From assembly GCF_029633965.1 (NCBI RefSeq), contig NZ_CP091277.1, positions 372,001 through 436,000 of the forward strand: a DNA stretch of 64,000 bases, read 5' to 3'. Origin of the DNA: Methanogenium sp. S4BF. GTDB lineage: Archaea; Halobacteriota; Methanomicrobia; Methanomicrobiales; Methanomicrobiaceae. Under the pieces are notes generated by a model that was given only the letters and a program-made list of their open reading frames with translations, did no database searches and was not told the origin of the DNA. The translations under genes were made by a program, and so were the position numbers. Below, one piece after another: positions 34,700 to 43,776 of the stretch. Each line of letters opens with the position of its first letter. Positions within the stretch are counted from its first letter, which is position 1.

Positions 34700-35227
34700 A
34701 TGATTCGGTATCTTTTGACGTTTATTTGTGCGTTATGCACGTATCTGGTGCTGACGGCCGGTTCTGGTGACATCGGGCTCTGGTCAGCATTTGAGATAGT
34801 CACCGGCGTTATCATTGCGCTTGTCGTTTCTGCGGCATCTGCGAAATGGTTCTGTCCGGGTGATGACTATCGTATGGCGCACCCCGTAAGGTGGGTGCTG
34901 CTGGGTCTGTATCTCTGTATTCCCTTCTTCCTGGAGATTATCCGGGCAAACATCGATGTGGCAATACGGATAATTACCGGGAATATCAATCCCGGCATTG
35001 TGAAAGTCAATCCCGGTCTGAAGACCGGTTTCGGTCAGCTTCTTTTTGCAAGCTCTATTACCCTGACACCGGGTACCCTGACTCTTGAGACCGACGAAAA
35101 AACCGGGAACTTCTATATTCACATGCTCTCGGTCCCCCAGGAGATTGTGAAGAAAAAGACCGCTGACGCAGCAGAGATCTTCTCATTTTTTAAGATCCAT
35201 GAATGGGTCCGGAGGATTGCGGAATGA
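34700..35227 (+). CDS. mbhA: Mbh hydrogenase subunit A (MrpE/MnhE-like)
   Basis: Membrane subunit related to the E subunit of Mrp Na+/H+ antiporters: two or three N-terminal helices and the family motif ANIDVAIRIITGNINPGIVKV then TLTPGTLTLETD. First gene of a 14-gene operon in the order of Pyrococcus mbhA-N. It ends overlapping mbhB by 4 bp. Confidence 0.88.
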   Translation: MIRYLLTFICALCTYLVLTAGSGDIGLWSAFEIVTGVIIALVVSAASAKWFCPGDDYRMAHPVRWVLLGLYLCIPFFLEIIRANIDVAIRIITGNINPGIVKVNPGLKTGFGQLLFASSITLTPGTLTLETDEKTGNFYIHMLSVPQEIVKKKTADAAEIFSFFKIHEWVRRIAE

Positions 35228-35481
35228 CCGATATCTGGGTTATTGTGCTGGGTCTGCTTCTCCTTTTTGTCCTCGGGGCCATGGTGCGCCTCTGGCTGGG
35301 GCCGACCGCACCGGACCGCGTGGTGGCGCTGGATGCGGTGAACACGATCACGGTCTGCGGCATCATTGTTTTTGGTGTTGCGTTCAATGAGACCGTCTAT
35401 GTCGATGTGGCCATTGTCTATGCCCTCTTCTCCTTTGTAGGGACCCTCTGGCTTGCCAAGTATATCGGGGGTGACCTTTAA
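35224..35481 (+). CDS. mbhB: Mbh hydrogenase subunit B (MrpF-like)
   Basis: Three-helix protein of 85 residues with the MrpF signature RLWLGPTAPDRVVALDAVNTITV. Part of the sodium-translocating membrane module. The ATG at 35224 overlaps the mbhA stop; a GTG seven codons earlier is less likely. Confidence 0.88.
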   Translation: MTDIWVIVLGLLLLFVLGAMVRLWLGPTAPDRVVALDAVNTITVCGIIVFGVAFNETVYVDVAIVYALFSFVGTLWLAKYIGGDL

Positions 35482-35843
35482 TGGTAGCCGATATTCTGGT
35501 GTTCATATGTCTCGGTATCGGGCTTTTCGTCAGCGGTCTTGGGGTCGTGGGTATTCTGCGGTTCCCTGACGTGTATACACGCCTGCATGCAGAGACGAAG
35601 ATGACGACCCTTGGTGCGATTTTCATCTGTCTTGCCGTGATTATTACCGAGGCCGGTGCCTATCTGGCGACCGGGGATATGCAGTACGCCGTGTTTGTGC
35701 TCCATACCGTGCTGGCCCTCGCAGCTCTGGCCTTCACCAATGCACTTGGCGCCCACGCCATCGGCCGTGCAGCATACCGGTCGGGTATTCGTCCCGACCC
35801 TTCAGTGGTGGACCGGATGAAGGAGGTAAAAACTGATGATTGA
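35481..35843 (+). CDS. mbhC: Mbh hydrogenase subunit C (MrpG-like)
   Basis: Three-helix protein with the MrpG motif GILRFPDVYTRLHAETKMTTLGA. It shares a base with the mbhB stop and overlaps the next gene by 8 bp. Forms the ion-translocating module with subunits A, B and D-H. Confidence 0.88.
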   Translation: MVADILVFICLGIGLFVSGLGVVGILRFPDVYTRLHAETKMTTLGAIFICLAVIITEAGAYLATGDMQYAVFVLHTVLALAALAFTNALGAHAIGRAAYRSGIRPDPSVVDRMKEVKTDD

Positions 35844-36093
35844 ACTTGCCATACACATCCTGCTTCTGGCAGGACTTGTCATCTCGGCCTGCATGGTCTG
35901 GTATATGGATGACCTGATCTCGGCTGCCATCTCGTTTGGCGCCTTCAGTTTCCTGCTCTCCTTAGAGTTTATGATGCTGCAGGCCCCTGATGTGGCAATC
36001 GCCGAGGCGGGTATCGGTGCCGGACTTACGACTGCAATCTTTGTGATTGCCATCCGCGGCACTGATAAAAAAGACGGGGGTTCGTCTGAATGA
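35836..36093 (+). CDS. mbhD: Mbh hydrogenase subunit D (DUF4040, MrpA C-terminal-like)
   Basis: Three membrane helices; MQAPDVAIAEAGIGAGL is the DUF4040 signature shared with the C-terminal part of MrpA. 85 residues, start inside the end of mbhC, stop overlapping mbhE by 4 bp. Confidence 0.87.
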   Translation: MIELAIHILLLAGLVISACMVWYMDDLISAAISFGAFSFLLSLEFMMLQAPDVAIAEAGIGAGLTTAIFVIAIRGTDKKDGGSSE

Positions 36094-36377
36094 AGAACGC
36101 ACTTCGGGCTGTTATTCTTGTTGTCTGTGCTGCTGCCTTTCTTCTGGCAGGGCCCGGCCTCTCCTTCGGGGAGCCCGCTTATACAGATATGGATGACTAC
36201 ATGCTTCTCCACGGGCAGGAAGAGACCGGAAGCAACAATATTGTGACCGGTGTGGTCTTCGACTACCGTGGATTTGATACCCTCGGTGAAGCGACGGTAC
36301 TTTTCACCGTAGTGCTGGGTGCGGGTCTTGTTTTCCGCCGCCTGGGCAAAAAGGAGGATGAATATGAATATGAGTAA
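36090..36377 (+). CDS. mbhE: Mbh hydrogenase subunit E (MrpA/MrpB-linker-like)
   Basis: An N-terminal helix, an extracellular stretch and a C-terminal helix; NNIVTGVVFDYRGFDTLGEATVLFTVVLGA is characteristic of the MbhE/MrpB N-terminal family. The last codons run through the ribosome-binding site and start of mbhF. Confidence 0.86.
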   Translation: MKNALRAVILVVCAAAFLLAGPGLSFGEPAYTDMDDYMLLHGQEETGSNNIVTGVVFDYRGFDTLGEATVLFTVVLGAGLVFRRLGKKEDEYEYE

Positions 36378-36831
36378 TCTCGTCCGTTCAGGGGCGAATA
36401 TCCTGATGCCGTTTATTCTGGTATTCGGTTTTTATATCGTGGTCCACGGACACCTGACTCCCGGCGGCGGATTCCAGGGTGGTGCGGTCATTGCCACAGC
36501 CGTCGTCCTGTTGATGGTGGCCTATTCACGCGCTGAAGTGCGTGCATCCATCTCCAAAAAGGTCCTGAAGAACAGTGAGACCCTTGGGCTGCTCCTCTTC
36601 ATCGGAACAGCCCTTCTGGCGCTCACCGCAGGGCTTGCCTTCTTCGGCAACTGGCTGCTTGACGCAGGGACGCTGTTTGGGACACCGGTCGCCTTTGGAA
36701 TCAATCCTGGTGACCTCAATACCGGCGGAATCATACCGGTCCTGAACATTGCCGTAGGAATTGAAGTTCTCGGCGCGATGGGCCTTCTTCTCCTTGCAAT
36801 GCTTGGCGGCATGAAAGGTGATGCAGAATGA
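36364..36831 (+). CDS. mbhF: Mbh hydrogenase subunit F (MrpB-like)
   Basis: Four membrane helices with the MrpB motif FYIVVHGHLTPGGGFQGGAVIATA. Start at 36364 is chosen because GGAGG at 36353-36357 is properly spaced; ATGs at 36358 and 36370 are in the same frame. 155 residues, overlapping mbhG by 4 bp. Confidence 0.88.
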   Translation: MNMSNLVRSGANILMPFILVFGFYIVVHGHLTPGGGFQGGAVIATAVVLLMVAYSRAEVRASISKKVLKNSETLGLLLFIGTALLALTAGLAFFGNWLLDAGTLFGTPVAFGINPGDLNTGGIIPVLNIAVGIEVLGAMGLLLLAMLGGMKGDAE

Positions 36832-37172
36832 TCGAGAATGTTCCGTTCTTCTGTGCGGGAATTCTGGTGATAATCGGTCTGGTGATCATTGTCACGAAAA
36901 AAGACCTGATTAAGATGGTGATGGGCCTTGCTTTGGTGGAGGCGGGCGTAAATCTGCTTCTGGTCGCAACCGGCTATATCTCCGGCGGTGTGGCGCCGAT
37001 ATTTACCAACGCCCCGTCGACCGCGATGGTGATGCCGACTGTTCAGGCGATGACACTGACAAATATCGTCATCGGCATTGCGACAACGGCACTCCTGCTC
37101 TCGTTTGTTATGGTCATTTACAAGAAATACGGCACGCGTGATGTAACCGAAATGCGGAGGCTCAAAGAATGA
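36828..37172 (+). CDS. mbhG: Mbh hydrogenase subunit G (MrpC/NuoK-like)
   Basis: Three-helix NuoK/MrpC homologue; VMGLALVEAGVNLLLVATGY carries the conserved glutamate in helix 2, and TNIVIGIATTALLLSFVMVIYK forms helix 3. Lies beside the antiporter-like subunit H in this complex class. Confidence 0.9.
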   Translation: MIENVPFFCAGILVIIGLVIIVTKKDLIKMVMGLALVEAGVNLLLVATGYISGGVAPIFTNAPSTAMVMPTVQAMTLTNIVIGIATTALLLSFVMVIYKKYGTRDVTEMRRLKE

Positions 37173-38740
37173 TGGACTTCATCATCGCAAACGCCCCGGC
37201 ACTCCTTATCGCAGTGCCGATGCTCGGCGCCTTTGCCCTGCCGCTCGTGGGCAGGCTGGGCGATACCGGACGCAATGGCTGGGTCCTTGGTGTGGCGCTC
37301 ATCACCTTTGTGATTGCCGCCCTCCTTGCATGGACGGTTCTTTCCGGCGGGCCGGTGGTCTATACCTTCGGTGCGGCGTCCCCTGCGGATGCTCTCCCCG
37401 CAGACTCCGGCGGCATCCCGATTCGCATCGTCTTCACGGTAGATGCGATGAGCGCCTTCATGGCGGTCTTCGCTGCCTTTGTGGGCCTTGTCACCTGTCT
37501 CTACTCGGTGGCAAGCGAACGCCGCTCTTCCGGAAAGGACGGCTATTATGCCCTGATGCTCCTCCTTCTGGTGGGTATCCTCGGCATGGTTGCCACCGGC
37601 GATCTCTTCAACTTCTTTGTATTCCTTGAGATCAACTCCCTTGCGGGTGCGGCTCTTGTCGCATACCGGATTGACAAGGGCGTCTCGGTCGAGGCGGGTC
37701 TGAAATACGGGTTCCTCTCAACCCTCGCGGGCCTGATGGTCCTCTATGCGATTGCCCTTCTCTACGGGCAGTATGACTCCCTGAATATGGCGGTCATCGC
37801 ATCACGGATGGACTACACGATGCTCGACAAGGTCGCACTCGCCCTCTTTGTGGCAGGCCTTGCACTGAAGGCGGGCGCTGTCCCGCTGCATTTCTGGACA
37901 CCGGATGCCTACTCGATGGCTCCCGGCGCCGTGACCGCATTTTTAGTGGTTGCAAGTCAGGCGGGTCTTTACGGGCTTTTCCGTATCCTCTTCAGCGTTT
38001 ATGGACTCACGCTCAGCTATGTCACCGTCGGCTGGGCCGTCATCATCCTGGGTGTGCTCTCGATGTTTGTCGGCGTCACGATGGCCATACCGCAGAAGGA
38101 TGTGAAACGGCTGATGGCGTATCATGCGGTATCGCAGTCCGGCTACATGCTTCTTGGTGTGGGCGTCGGTCTCGTCGTCCTCGGAGACGCTGCTGCAATG
38201 GACGCCTTTGGCCGGACGGCAATGGAGGGCGGCATCTTCCACATCGTCAACCATGCGATGTATAAGGGCCTCCTGTTCCTGACGGCAGGGGCGATATTCC
38301 TGCAGACGGGCACGAGGAATCTCAACAAACTGGGCGGGCTCGGCCATTCAATGAAGTGGACGATGCTCTTCTTCATCATCGGCGCCCTTGCGATTGCCGG
38401 CATTCCGCCGTTCAACGGCTTTGCCTCCAAACTGATGATCTATGAGTCTGTCTTTGCGTTCAGCCCGGTGATTGCAGTCATTGCGATGGTCGTCTCCATC
38501 CTGACTCTTGCCTCGTTCGTGAAGGTCTTCCATGCAATATTCATGGGGCCCGCACAACCGCGGCATGCAGACGCAGGGGAAGTGCCCCTGCCGATGCTTG
38601 TAGCAATGGGTGCACTTGCACTCCTGACGATTCTCATGGGCATCTTCCCGGAACAGATTGTATCGGCAGTGATTGCACCAGCCGCAGATGCACTCATTGA
38701 TCAGGGTGCGTATGTGGCAACCGTTTTCGGAGGTCTATAA
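37169..38740 (+). CDS. mbhH: Mbh hydrogenase subunit H (MrpD/NuoN-type antiporter-like)
   Basis: About fourteen membrane helices of the proton-conducting antiporter family. The conserved helix-5 glutamate is in FFVFLEINSLAGAALVAY, the lysine in GLALKAGAVPLHFWTPDAYSMAPGAVTAF, and the broken-helix region in HAVSQSGYMLLG ... FHIVNHAMYKGLLFLTAG. Converts redox energy into ion translocation. 523 residues, normal length. Confidence 0.94.
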   Translation: MMDFIIANAPALLIAVPMLGAFALPLVGRLGDTGRNGWVLGVALITFVIAALLAWTVLSGGPVVYTFGAASPADALPADSGGIPIRIVFTVDAMSAFMAVFAAFVGLVTCLYSVASERRSSGKDGYYALMLLLLVGILGMVATGDLFNFFVFLEINSLAGAALVAYRIDKGVSVEAGLKYGFLSTLAGLMVLYAIALLYGQYDSLNMAVIASRMDYTMLDKVALALFVAGLALKAGAVPLHFWTPDAYSMAPGAVTAFLVVASQAGLYGLFRILFSVYGLTLSYVTVGWAVIILGVLSMFVGVTMAIPQKDVKRLMAYHAVSQSGYMLLGVGVGLVVLGDAAAMDAFGRTAMEGGIFHIVNHAMYKGLLFLTAGAIFLQTGTRNLNKLGGLGHSMKWTMLFFIIGALAIAGIPPFNGFASKLMIYESVFAFSPVIAVIAMVVSILTLASFVKVFHAIFMGPAQPRHADAGEVPLPMLVAMGALALLTILMGIFPEQIVSAVIAPAADALIDQGAYVATVFGGL

Positions 38741-39081
38741 TGATAGCAGATACATTAGTCACCGGATTTGGGGCATGGAACCCCATTGCCTGGGTCATCG
38801 CGTTTGCGGTAGCCCTGCTCCTTGCATGGCTGATTGGGAGGCGCGGGGAACCGGATCTGCCGGGAGACGGCGAATCCGGCAAGCCCTACCTCTCCGGCAA
38901 CGACGAACCCTCACCTGAGGAAACGCATATCGGCGGTTCAAACCTCTACTGGGGGTTCACTGAGGCGATGAAGGGCTATTATGCACGGGTTGTTCCCCTG
39001 CACACCGGCTGCCTCACGGACTATGTGCTCTGGTTTTTAGGCACATTTGCCCTGCTCTTTCTCTTTATCGGGGTGATCTAA
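38740..39081 (+). CDS. mbhI: Mbh hydrogenase subunit I
   Basis: Two membrane helices separated by a soluble segment with SNLYWGFTEAMKGYYARVVPLHTGCLTDYVLWFLGT, the stretch typical of MbhI/MbxI, which structurally ties the antiporter module to the hydrogenase module. 113 residues, one base shared with mbhH. Confidence 0.85.
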   Translation: MIADTLVTGFGAWNPIAWVIAFAVALLLAWLIGRRGEPDLPGDGESGKPYLSGNDEPSPEETHIGGSNLYWGFTEAMKGYYARVVPLHTGCLTDYVLWFLGTFALLFLFIGVI

Positions 39082-39082
39082 G

Positions 39083-39517
39083 ATGCGGCTGTCACCATCA
39101 TTCAACCGGTCTCTCTGGGTATTCCATTTCAACTCAGGGTCATGCAACGGATGTGACATCGAAATTGTGGCGGCGTTAACGCCCCGGTACGACCCTGAAC
39201 GATTTGGAATAAAACTCGTCGGGTCGCCCCGGCACGCAGATGTGCTGCTGGTCACCGGGCCCGTGGTTCACGATATGGCAGACCGCCTGCGCAGGGTGTA
39301 TGCCCAGATGCCAAACCCCAAGGTTGTGATGTGCATCGGTGCATGCGGCCAGTCCGGCGGTGTCTTCTTTGACTCCTATAATCTGGACGGCCCGGTGGGC
39401 GATGTCATCCCGGTGGATGTCTATGTGCCTGGCTGTGCGCCGCGGCCGGAAGCGATCATCGACGGGGTTGTGAAGGCGATTGCTAAACTCGAACGCCTGG
39501 AGGAGGAGAAACAATGA
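39083..39517 (+). CDS. mbhJ: Mbh hydrogenase small subunit J (NuoB-like)
   Basis: [4Fe-4S] electron-transfer subunit homologous to NuoB/PSST. Cluster cysteines in NSGSCNGCDIEIVAA, MCIGACGQSGG and VPGCAPRPEAII. Soluble, 144 residues, start 2 bp after mbhI and stop overlapping mbhK. Confidence 0.94.
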   Translation: MRLSPSFNRSLWVFHFNSGSCNGCDIEIVAALTPRYDPERFGIKLVGSPRHADVLLVTGPVVHDMADRLRRVYAQMPNPKVVMCIGACGQSGGVFFDSYNLDGPVGDVIPVDVYVPGCAPRPEAIIDGVVKAIAKLERLEEEKQ

Positions 39518-40233
39518 CACGACAGGCACTTTCAGCGGAACAAGTCGCTGAACAACTACAAAAAACCGGTCCGAAGAGCATCAGTGATGTCCGGACAAAA
39601 GAATGGTCAGAAGGCCTGAAGAAGACCCCCGTGGCGAGTATCTGGCTGCGGACAACACCGGACGGTCTTCCTGCAACGATTCAGGCGGTCATTGATATCG
39701 ACTATCCGCACTTCTCAGTGGCGTCAGGTATTGATACCGGTGACGCTGTTGAACTGCTCTACCATATGCAGGTCTTCCATGGGATGCCCGGCGCAGAGGT
39801 CAATATCACGATCTCTGTCCCGGTCCCGAAAAAGAACCTCGTCGTCCCGACCATTTCCCACCTGATTCCGGGTGCGGTCTATACCGAGCGCGAAAAGCAG
39901 GAGATGCTTGGGGTGACCGTCGCAGGCATTCCTGACCCCCGCGGTCTCTTCCTCCCGGCCGATTTCCCCAAAGGTGTCTACCCGTGGAGAAAGGATGAAA
40001 CCGGCATAACAGAAGATCTGGTGAAATCACTGTATGCCTCCGGCAGGCCGGAAGATCGTCCCGCACCGCCGGTGAAACCAAAGGAGAAGAAGGTGAAGAA
40101 ATCTGAGGCTCCTGACGGGGAGAAGACCGCCGCGGAAAAGGCGGCTCCTGCAGCAGATGATGCCTCACCCGCACCGGATGCTCCTGATACACCTGATGCC
40201 GGTACGCCGGAGGTGAACACGAATGGCGAATAA
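39514..40233 (+). CDS. mbhK: Mbh hydrogenase subunit K (NuoC-like) with a low-complexity tail
   Basis: NuoC/30-kDa-type domain in the first ~175 residues, including ERE-type sequence YTEREKQEMLGVTVAGIPDPRGLFLPADFP. The last ~60 residues are a Lys/Ala/Pro/Asp-rich unstructured tail, which is longer than I would expect for the family and may be a lineage-specific linker. It overlaps mbhL by 11 bp. Confidence 0.9.
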   Translation: MTRQALSAEQVAEQLQKTGPKSISDVRTKEWSEGLKKTPVASIWLRTTPDGLPATIQAVIDIDYPHFSVASGIDTGDAVELLYHMQVFHGMPGAEVNITISVPVPKKNLVVPTISHLIPGAVYTEREKQEMLGVTVAGIPDPRGLFLPADFPKGVYPWRKDETGITEDLVKSLYASGRPEDRPAPPVKPKEKKVKKSEAPDGEKTAAEKAAPAADDASPAPDAPDTPDAGTPEVNTNGE

Positions 40234-41443
40234 ACCCGTATACAACATCCCCATCGGCCCGATACACCCCGCTCTCAAGGAGCCGATTCTCTTCACCTTT
40301 GATATCCAGGGTGAGGTCATCAAGGGTGTGGACTTTGCCCCCGGCAAGACGCACCGTGCGATTGAATGGATGGGCATGCGCCGGAACCCGGTCCAGATCA
40401 CGCATCTCTGTGACCGCATCTGCGGTATCTGCGGCGTCTCCCATACGCTCGCCTTTTCGCGTGCAGTGGAGCAGATCGCAGAGATTGAGGTGCCGGAACG
40501 GGCGCATTACGTCCGGACCATCATCGCAGAATTCGAACGTATCCAGTCTCACCTGCTCTGGGCCGGTGTTGCCGCCCACGAACTCGGGTTCGACACCCTC
40601 TTCCACCTTGCATGGCGGGTCAGGGAAGAGGCGATGGACGTCATCGAGTACCTGACCGGCAACCGGGTGAACTATGGCATCGTCCAGGTGGGCGGTGTCA
40701 GGCGTGACTTCACCGATGACCAGTTTCCCCGTATCCGGCAGGCGCTTGATACCTATGAAGGGCTTGTCGGCAAACTGGTGACCCTCTTTTTAGAGGACAC
40801 CTCAATCAAACTGCGGTGCATGAGCACCGGAGTCCTGACAGAAACCGATGCGCTTGAACTCTGCACGGTGGGGCCGACCGCCCGTGCATCCGGCCTGAAG
40901 CTGGATGTGCGTGCCGACTCCCCCTATGCGGCTTATGGCGATGTCGGGGTGACTCCTGTTCTCCCGGATGTGTATAGTGACGGGATTCACGGCGATGTGT
41001 ATGACCGGATTGTGGTCCGCCTCTTCGAGGTGGTGGAGTCAATCCGTATTGTCCGTGAATGCATGGACCAGATGCCCGCAGGGCCGGTCCTCTGGGAGAC
41101 GAAGTACGCAAAGATTCTTGCCACCTGCAAAAAGGCAGAGGGTGAGGCCATCGGACGGGTGGAGGCGCCCCGTGGCGAGTGCTTCCACTACGTCCGGATG
41201 AACCGGTCGGAGGCGCCTGAAGCATGGAAGGTGAAGGCATCCACGTATTCGAACCAGATGTCGTGGCTGAAGATCCTGCAGGGCGAACAGATTGCAGATA
41301 TTCCCATCATTGTTGCCTCCATTGACCCGTGCATGTCGTGCACCGACCGTGTCTCGGTTATCCGTGACGGCAGGCCCGATGTGATGACAGGAGAGGCACT
41401 GCATCGTCTCTCGGTAGAAAAGACCCGGAGGCTGCAGGCATGA
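40223..41443 (+). CDS. mbhL: Mbh [NiFe] hydrogenase large subunit L
   Basis: Catalytic subunit of a group 4 membrane-bound [NiFe] hydrogenase. All four nickel-iron ligands are present: RICGIC (Cys67, Cys70) and DPCMSC (Cys370, Cys373). This separates it from the cysteine-depleted Mbx and Fpo/Nuo relatives. Residues after DPCMSC extend to 406, so C-terminal processing by a protease such as the HycI-like protein at 44059 is possible. Confidence 0.95.
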   Translation: MANKPVYNIPIGPIHPALKEPILFTFDIQGEVIKGVDFAPGKTHRAIEWMGMRRNPVQITHLCDRICGICGVSHTLAFSRAVEQIAEIEVPERAHYVRTIIAEFERIQSHLLWAGVAAHELGFDTLFHLAWRVREEAMDVIEYLTGNRVNYGIVQVGGVRRDFTDDQFPRIRQALDTYEGLVGKLVTLFLEDTSIKLRCMSTGVLTETDALELCTVGPTARASGLKLDVRADSPYAAYGDVGVTPVLPDVYSDGIHGDVYDRIVVRLFEVVESIRIVRECMDQMPAGPVLWETKYAKILATCKKAEGEAIGRVEAPRGECFHYVRMNRSEAPEAWKVKASTYSNQMSWLKILQGEQIADIPIIVASIDPCMSCTDRVSVIRDGRPDVMTGEALHRLSVEKTRRLQA

Positions 41444-42450
41444 TTGCAATGCTCACAGCCGCTGTCCTCGGATGCATCGGCATCACGGTATATGGTCTTC
41501 TCTTTGGTCTGGTTCTGCAGGGCGTTGACCGGAAGTGTGCGGCGCGGATGCAGGCACGCTACGGGCCGCCCCTGCACCAGCCGTTTATTGATATTGCAAA
41601 ACTGCTCTGCAAGGACAATATCATCCCCAAAAATGCGGTGAAATCGGTATTTAACGCTGCACCGATCATCGCGCTTGCTGCTTCAATTACCATTCTCCTC
41701 TACCTCCCTGTCGGCAACCTGATGCCGGTCCTCGGCGGGTGGGGTGATGTCATCCTCGTGCTTTATCTGCTCACCGTGCCCGGCCTTGCGATGGTCGCCG
41801 GCGGTCTTGCGTCCGGTTCCCCGTATGCAACGGTTGGGTCCCAGCGTGAGATGGTGACGATGATCGCCTATGAATTGCCGCTTGCGATCGCTGTCATCGC
41901 GATGGCATGGCGCCTGAATGCAGCAGGCGTGGCCGACCCCTTCTCCCTTGTCACCCTCGCCCAGACTCCGGTCTGGAGTGTGGTGGGCATTCCGGGCATC
42001 ATCGGGATGCTCCTGCTCATGATTGCCATCACCTGGGTGACGCCTGCAGAACTCTCACGGGTGCCCTGTGATACGCCTGAGGCGGAGACGGAACTCTGTG
42101 GCGGTCTTCTGGTGGAGTATTCCGGCAGAAACCTCGCCCTCTTTACCCTTTCCGGAGCGGTCAAGACGGTTGCCATGGCGACGCTTGCCGTGGTGCTGTT
42201 CCTCCCGTGGAACATCACCTGGTTCGTTCCCCTCGCAGGTGCAGCCGGTATCATCGCGGATCTGGTGTTCTTTGCGGTGAAGGTGCTGTTGGTGGTATTC
42301 TTCTCGGTGAGTCTGATACGGGTGGGCATGGCCCGGTTCCGTATCAATCACCTCGTGACCTTCTACTGGGGATATATCACTCTCATCGGGTTTGCCGGCA
42401 TGATTCTCCTCGTGCTTGATGCCGTGCTCGGCATGGGGGTCGTCGCATGA
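41440..42450 (+). CDS. mbhM: Mbh hydrogenase subunit M (NuoH-like)
   Basis: Eight-helix membrane subunit homologous to NuoH/EchB, anchoring the hydrogenase module. Signature loop GVDRKCAARMQARYGPPLHQPFIDIAKLL and CDTPEAETELCGGLLVEYSG (the NuoH PFDxxEAE-type motif). 336 residues, overlapping both neighbours by 4 bp. Confidence 0.93.
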   Translation: MIAMLTAAVLGCIGITVYGLLFGLVLQGVDRKCAARMQARYGPPLHQPFIDIAKLLCKDNIIPKNAVKSVFNAAPIIALAASITILLYLPVGNLMPVLGGWGDVILVLYLLTVPGLAMVAGGLASGSPYATVGSQREMVTMIAYELPLAIAVIAMAWRLNAAGVADPFSLVTLAQTPVWSVVGIPGIIGMLLLMIAITWVTPAELSRVPCDTPEAETELCGGLLVEYSGRNLALFTLSGAVKTVAMATLAVVLFLPWNITWFVPLAGAAGIIADLVFFAVKVLLVVFFSVSLIRVGMARFRINHLVTFYWGYITLIGFAGMILLVLDAVLGMGVVA

Positions 42451-42851
42451 GCCTTCTGCCCGCATTCCCTGAGGTGCTCCGCCAGTTCCTGAAGAAACCG
42501 GCGACCAATCTATTCCCGGCGCGCTATCTCCCCAAAAGCATCACCGGCTACCTGGCAAAGGTCTCCGCGGGTGAGGCAACCATCAACCCTCCGGTTGCCG
42601 TCCCGGAGAACTATCGGGGGAAAATAACCTATGACCGGGATGCCTGTATCGGGTGCAAACTCTGTATCCGGGTCTGCCCGGCGCACGCGATTGAATTCAT
42701 CCCGGAGACAAAGACGGTGCGCATCTTTGTCACTCAGTGCATCTTTTGTTCCCAGTGCAATGATGCATGCCCGGTGTCGTGCCTGCACATGAGCGATGCC
42801 TTCATGGTGGCAGATACGGACCGCTACTCGGAAAACCTGATTGTTGAGTAA
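42447..42851 (+). CDS. mbhN: Mbh hydrogenase ferredoxin-like subunit N (NuoI-like)
   Basis: Two [4Fe-4S] clusters: CIGCKLCIRVCPAHAIEF and CIFCSQCNDACPVSCLHM. Transfers electrons between soluble ferredoxin and MbhJ. Last gene of the operon, followed by a T tract. Confidence 0.94.
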   Translation: MSLLPAFPEVLRQFLKKPATNLFPARYLPKSITGYLAKVSAGEATINPPVAVPENYRGKITYDRDACIGCKLCIRVCPAHAIEFIPETKTVRIFVTQCIFCSQCNDACPVSCLHMSDAFMVADTDRYSENLIVE

Positions 42852-42870
42852 CCCCGGTTACTCCTATCGG

Positions 42871-42880
42871 TTCTTTTTTA
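42871..42880 (+). terminator. T-tract terminator candidate after the mbh operon
   Basis: Six consecutive T at 42874-42879, about 22 bp after the mbhN stop, before the next gene's 5' region. Confidence 0.4.
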
Positions 42881-42947
42881 TGCGTTCAGCTCGTTTCTGG
42901 AGAGTAAGCGGAACTGGTGCAGCATACCGGAGGCATCGGGAGAGAGT

Positions 42948-43760
42948 ATGGATATTTTTCTGCAGACAGTGCTGATTCTCGGGCTGACGGGGACCCTGGC
43001 CGGACTGGGGGCAGGCATCCTTGGCGTCGGCGGGGGTTTTGTGATGGTCCCGGTGCAGTACTGGGTTCTGGCAGATCTGCTGGGGACAGACCCCACGCTT
43101 GCTACCCGGGTGGCCTTTGCAACAAGTCTTGCGGTTGTTCTTCCAACTGCGATTGCCACTGCCTCCGGCCATTCCCGCAAGGGGGCTGTTGCATGGGATG
43201 CGGTAAAACAGATGTGTGTCCCCGGCTTTTTTGCGGCCATCGCCGGGGCCTATGTGGCCACATCGGTGCACGGCGACTGGCTCAGGTATCTCTTTGGTGC
43301 CCTGCTCCTCGGTGCGGCCGTGAAGATGGCGCTGAAACCGACATATCACGCGGATAATGAACGTGACACCGCTGTCTGGCTGTCTGTCTTTGCAGGTGCC
43401 CTCTTCGGGTTTCTCTCCGGGCTTCTCGGGATTGGCGGCGGATATCTGATTGTGCTCTTTCTGACCCTTGTCTCAGGATATGAGATTCACCGTGCGGTCG
43501 GGACATCGACGGCATTTCTTATTTTTGCCTCCGCAGGGGGTGTGCTTGCGTATATCATATTCGGGTGGGGGGTAACCGGTATTCCCGCACCGTCACTGGG
43601 ATATGTCGACCTCCACCAGTGGGTCATTCTTGTAGTGACGTCAATCCCTGCGTCCTTTGTCGGCGTCAGCCTCTCGCACAGCATATCTGCGCGCAGTCTC
43701 GAGTGGCTGTTCGTCGGTCTGCTGCTCCTGAGTGCGCTCAAGATGTTCGGCGTCTTCTAA
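42948..43760 (+). CDS. TauE/SafE-family anion exporter-like membrane protein (270 aa)
   Basis: Eight membrane helices in two homologous halves; each half has the glycine-rich family motif (LGAGILGVGGGFVMVPVQYW and FLSGLLGIGGGYLIVLFLTL). The family (COG0730) exports sulfite, sulfoacetate or other organic anions. Gene stands alone; substrate unknown. ATG preceded by GAGAG. Confidence 0.9.
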   Translation: MDIFLQTVLILGLTGTLAGLGAGILGVGGGFVMVPVQYWVLADLLGTDPTLATRVAFATSLAVVLPTAIATASGHSRKGAVAWDAVKQMCVPGFFAAIAGAYVATSVHGDWLRYLFGALLLGAAVKMALKPTYHADNERDTAVWLSVFAGALFGFLSGLLGIGGGYLIVLFLTLVSGYEIHRAVGTSTAFLIFASAGGVLAYIIFGWGVTGIPAPSLGYVDLHQWVILVVTSIPASFVGVSLSHSISARSLEWLFVGLLLLSALKMFGVF

Positions 43761-43776
43761 GGAGATGGCCCGGGGT

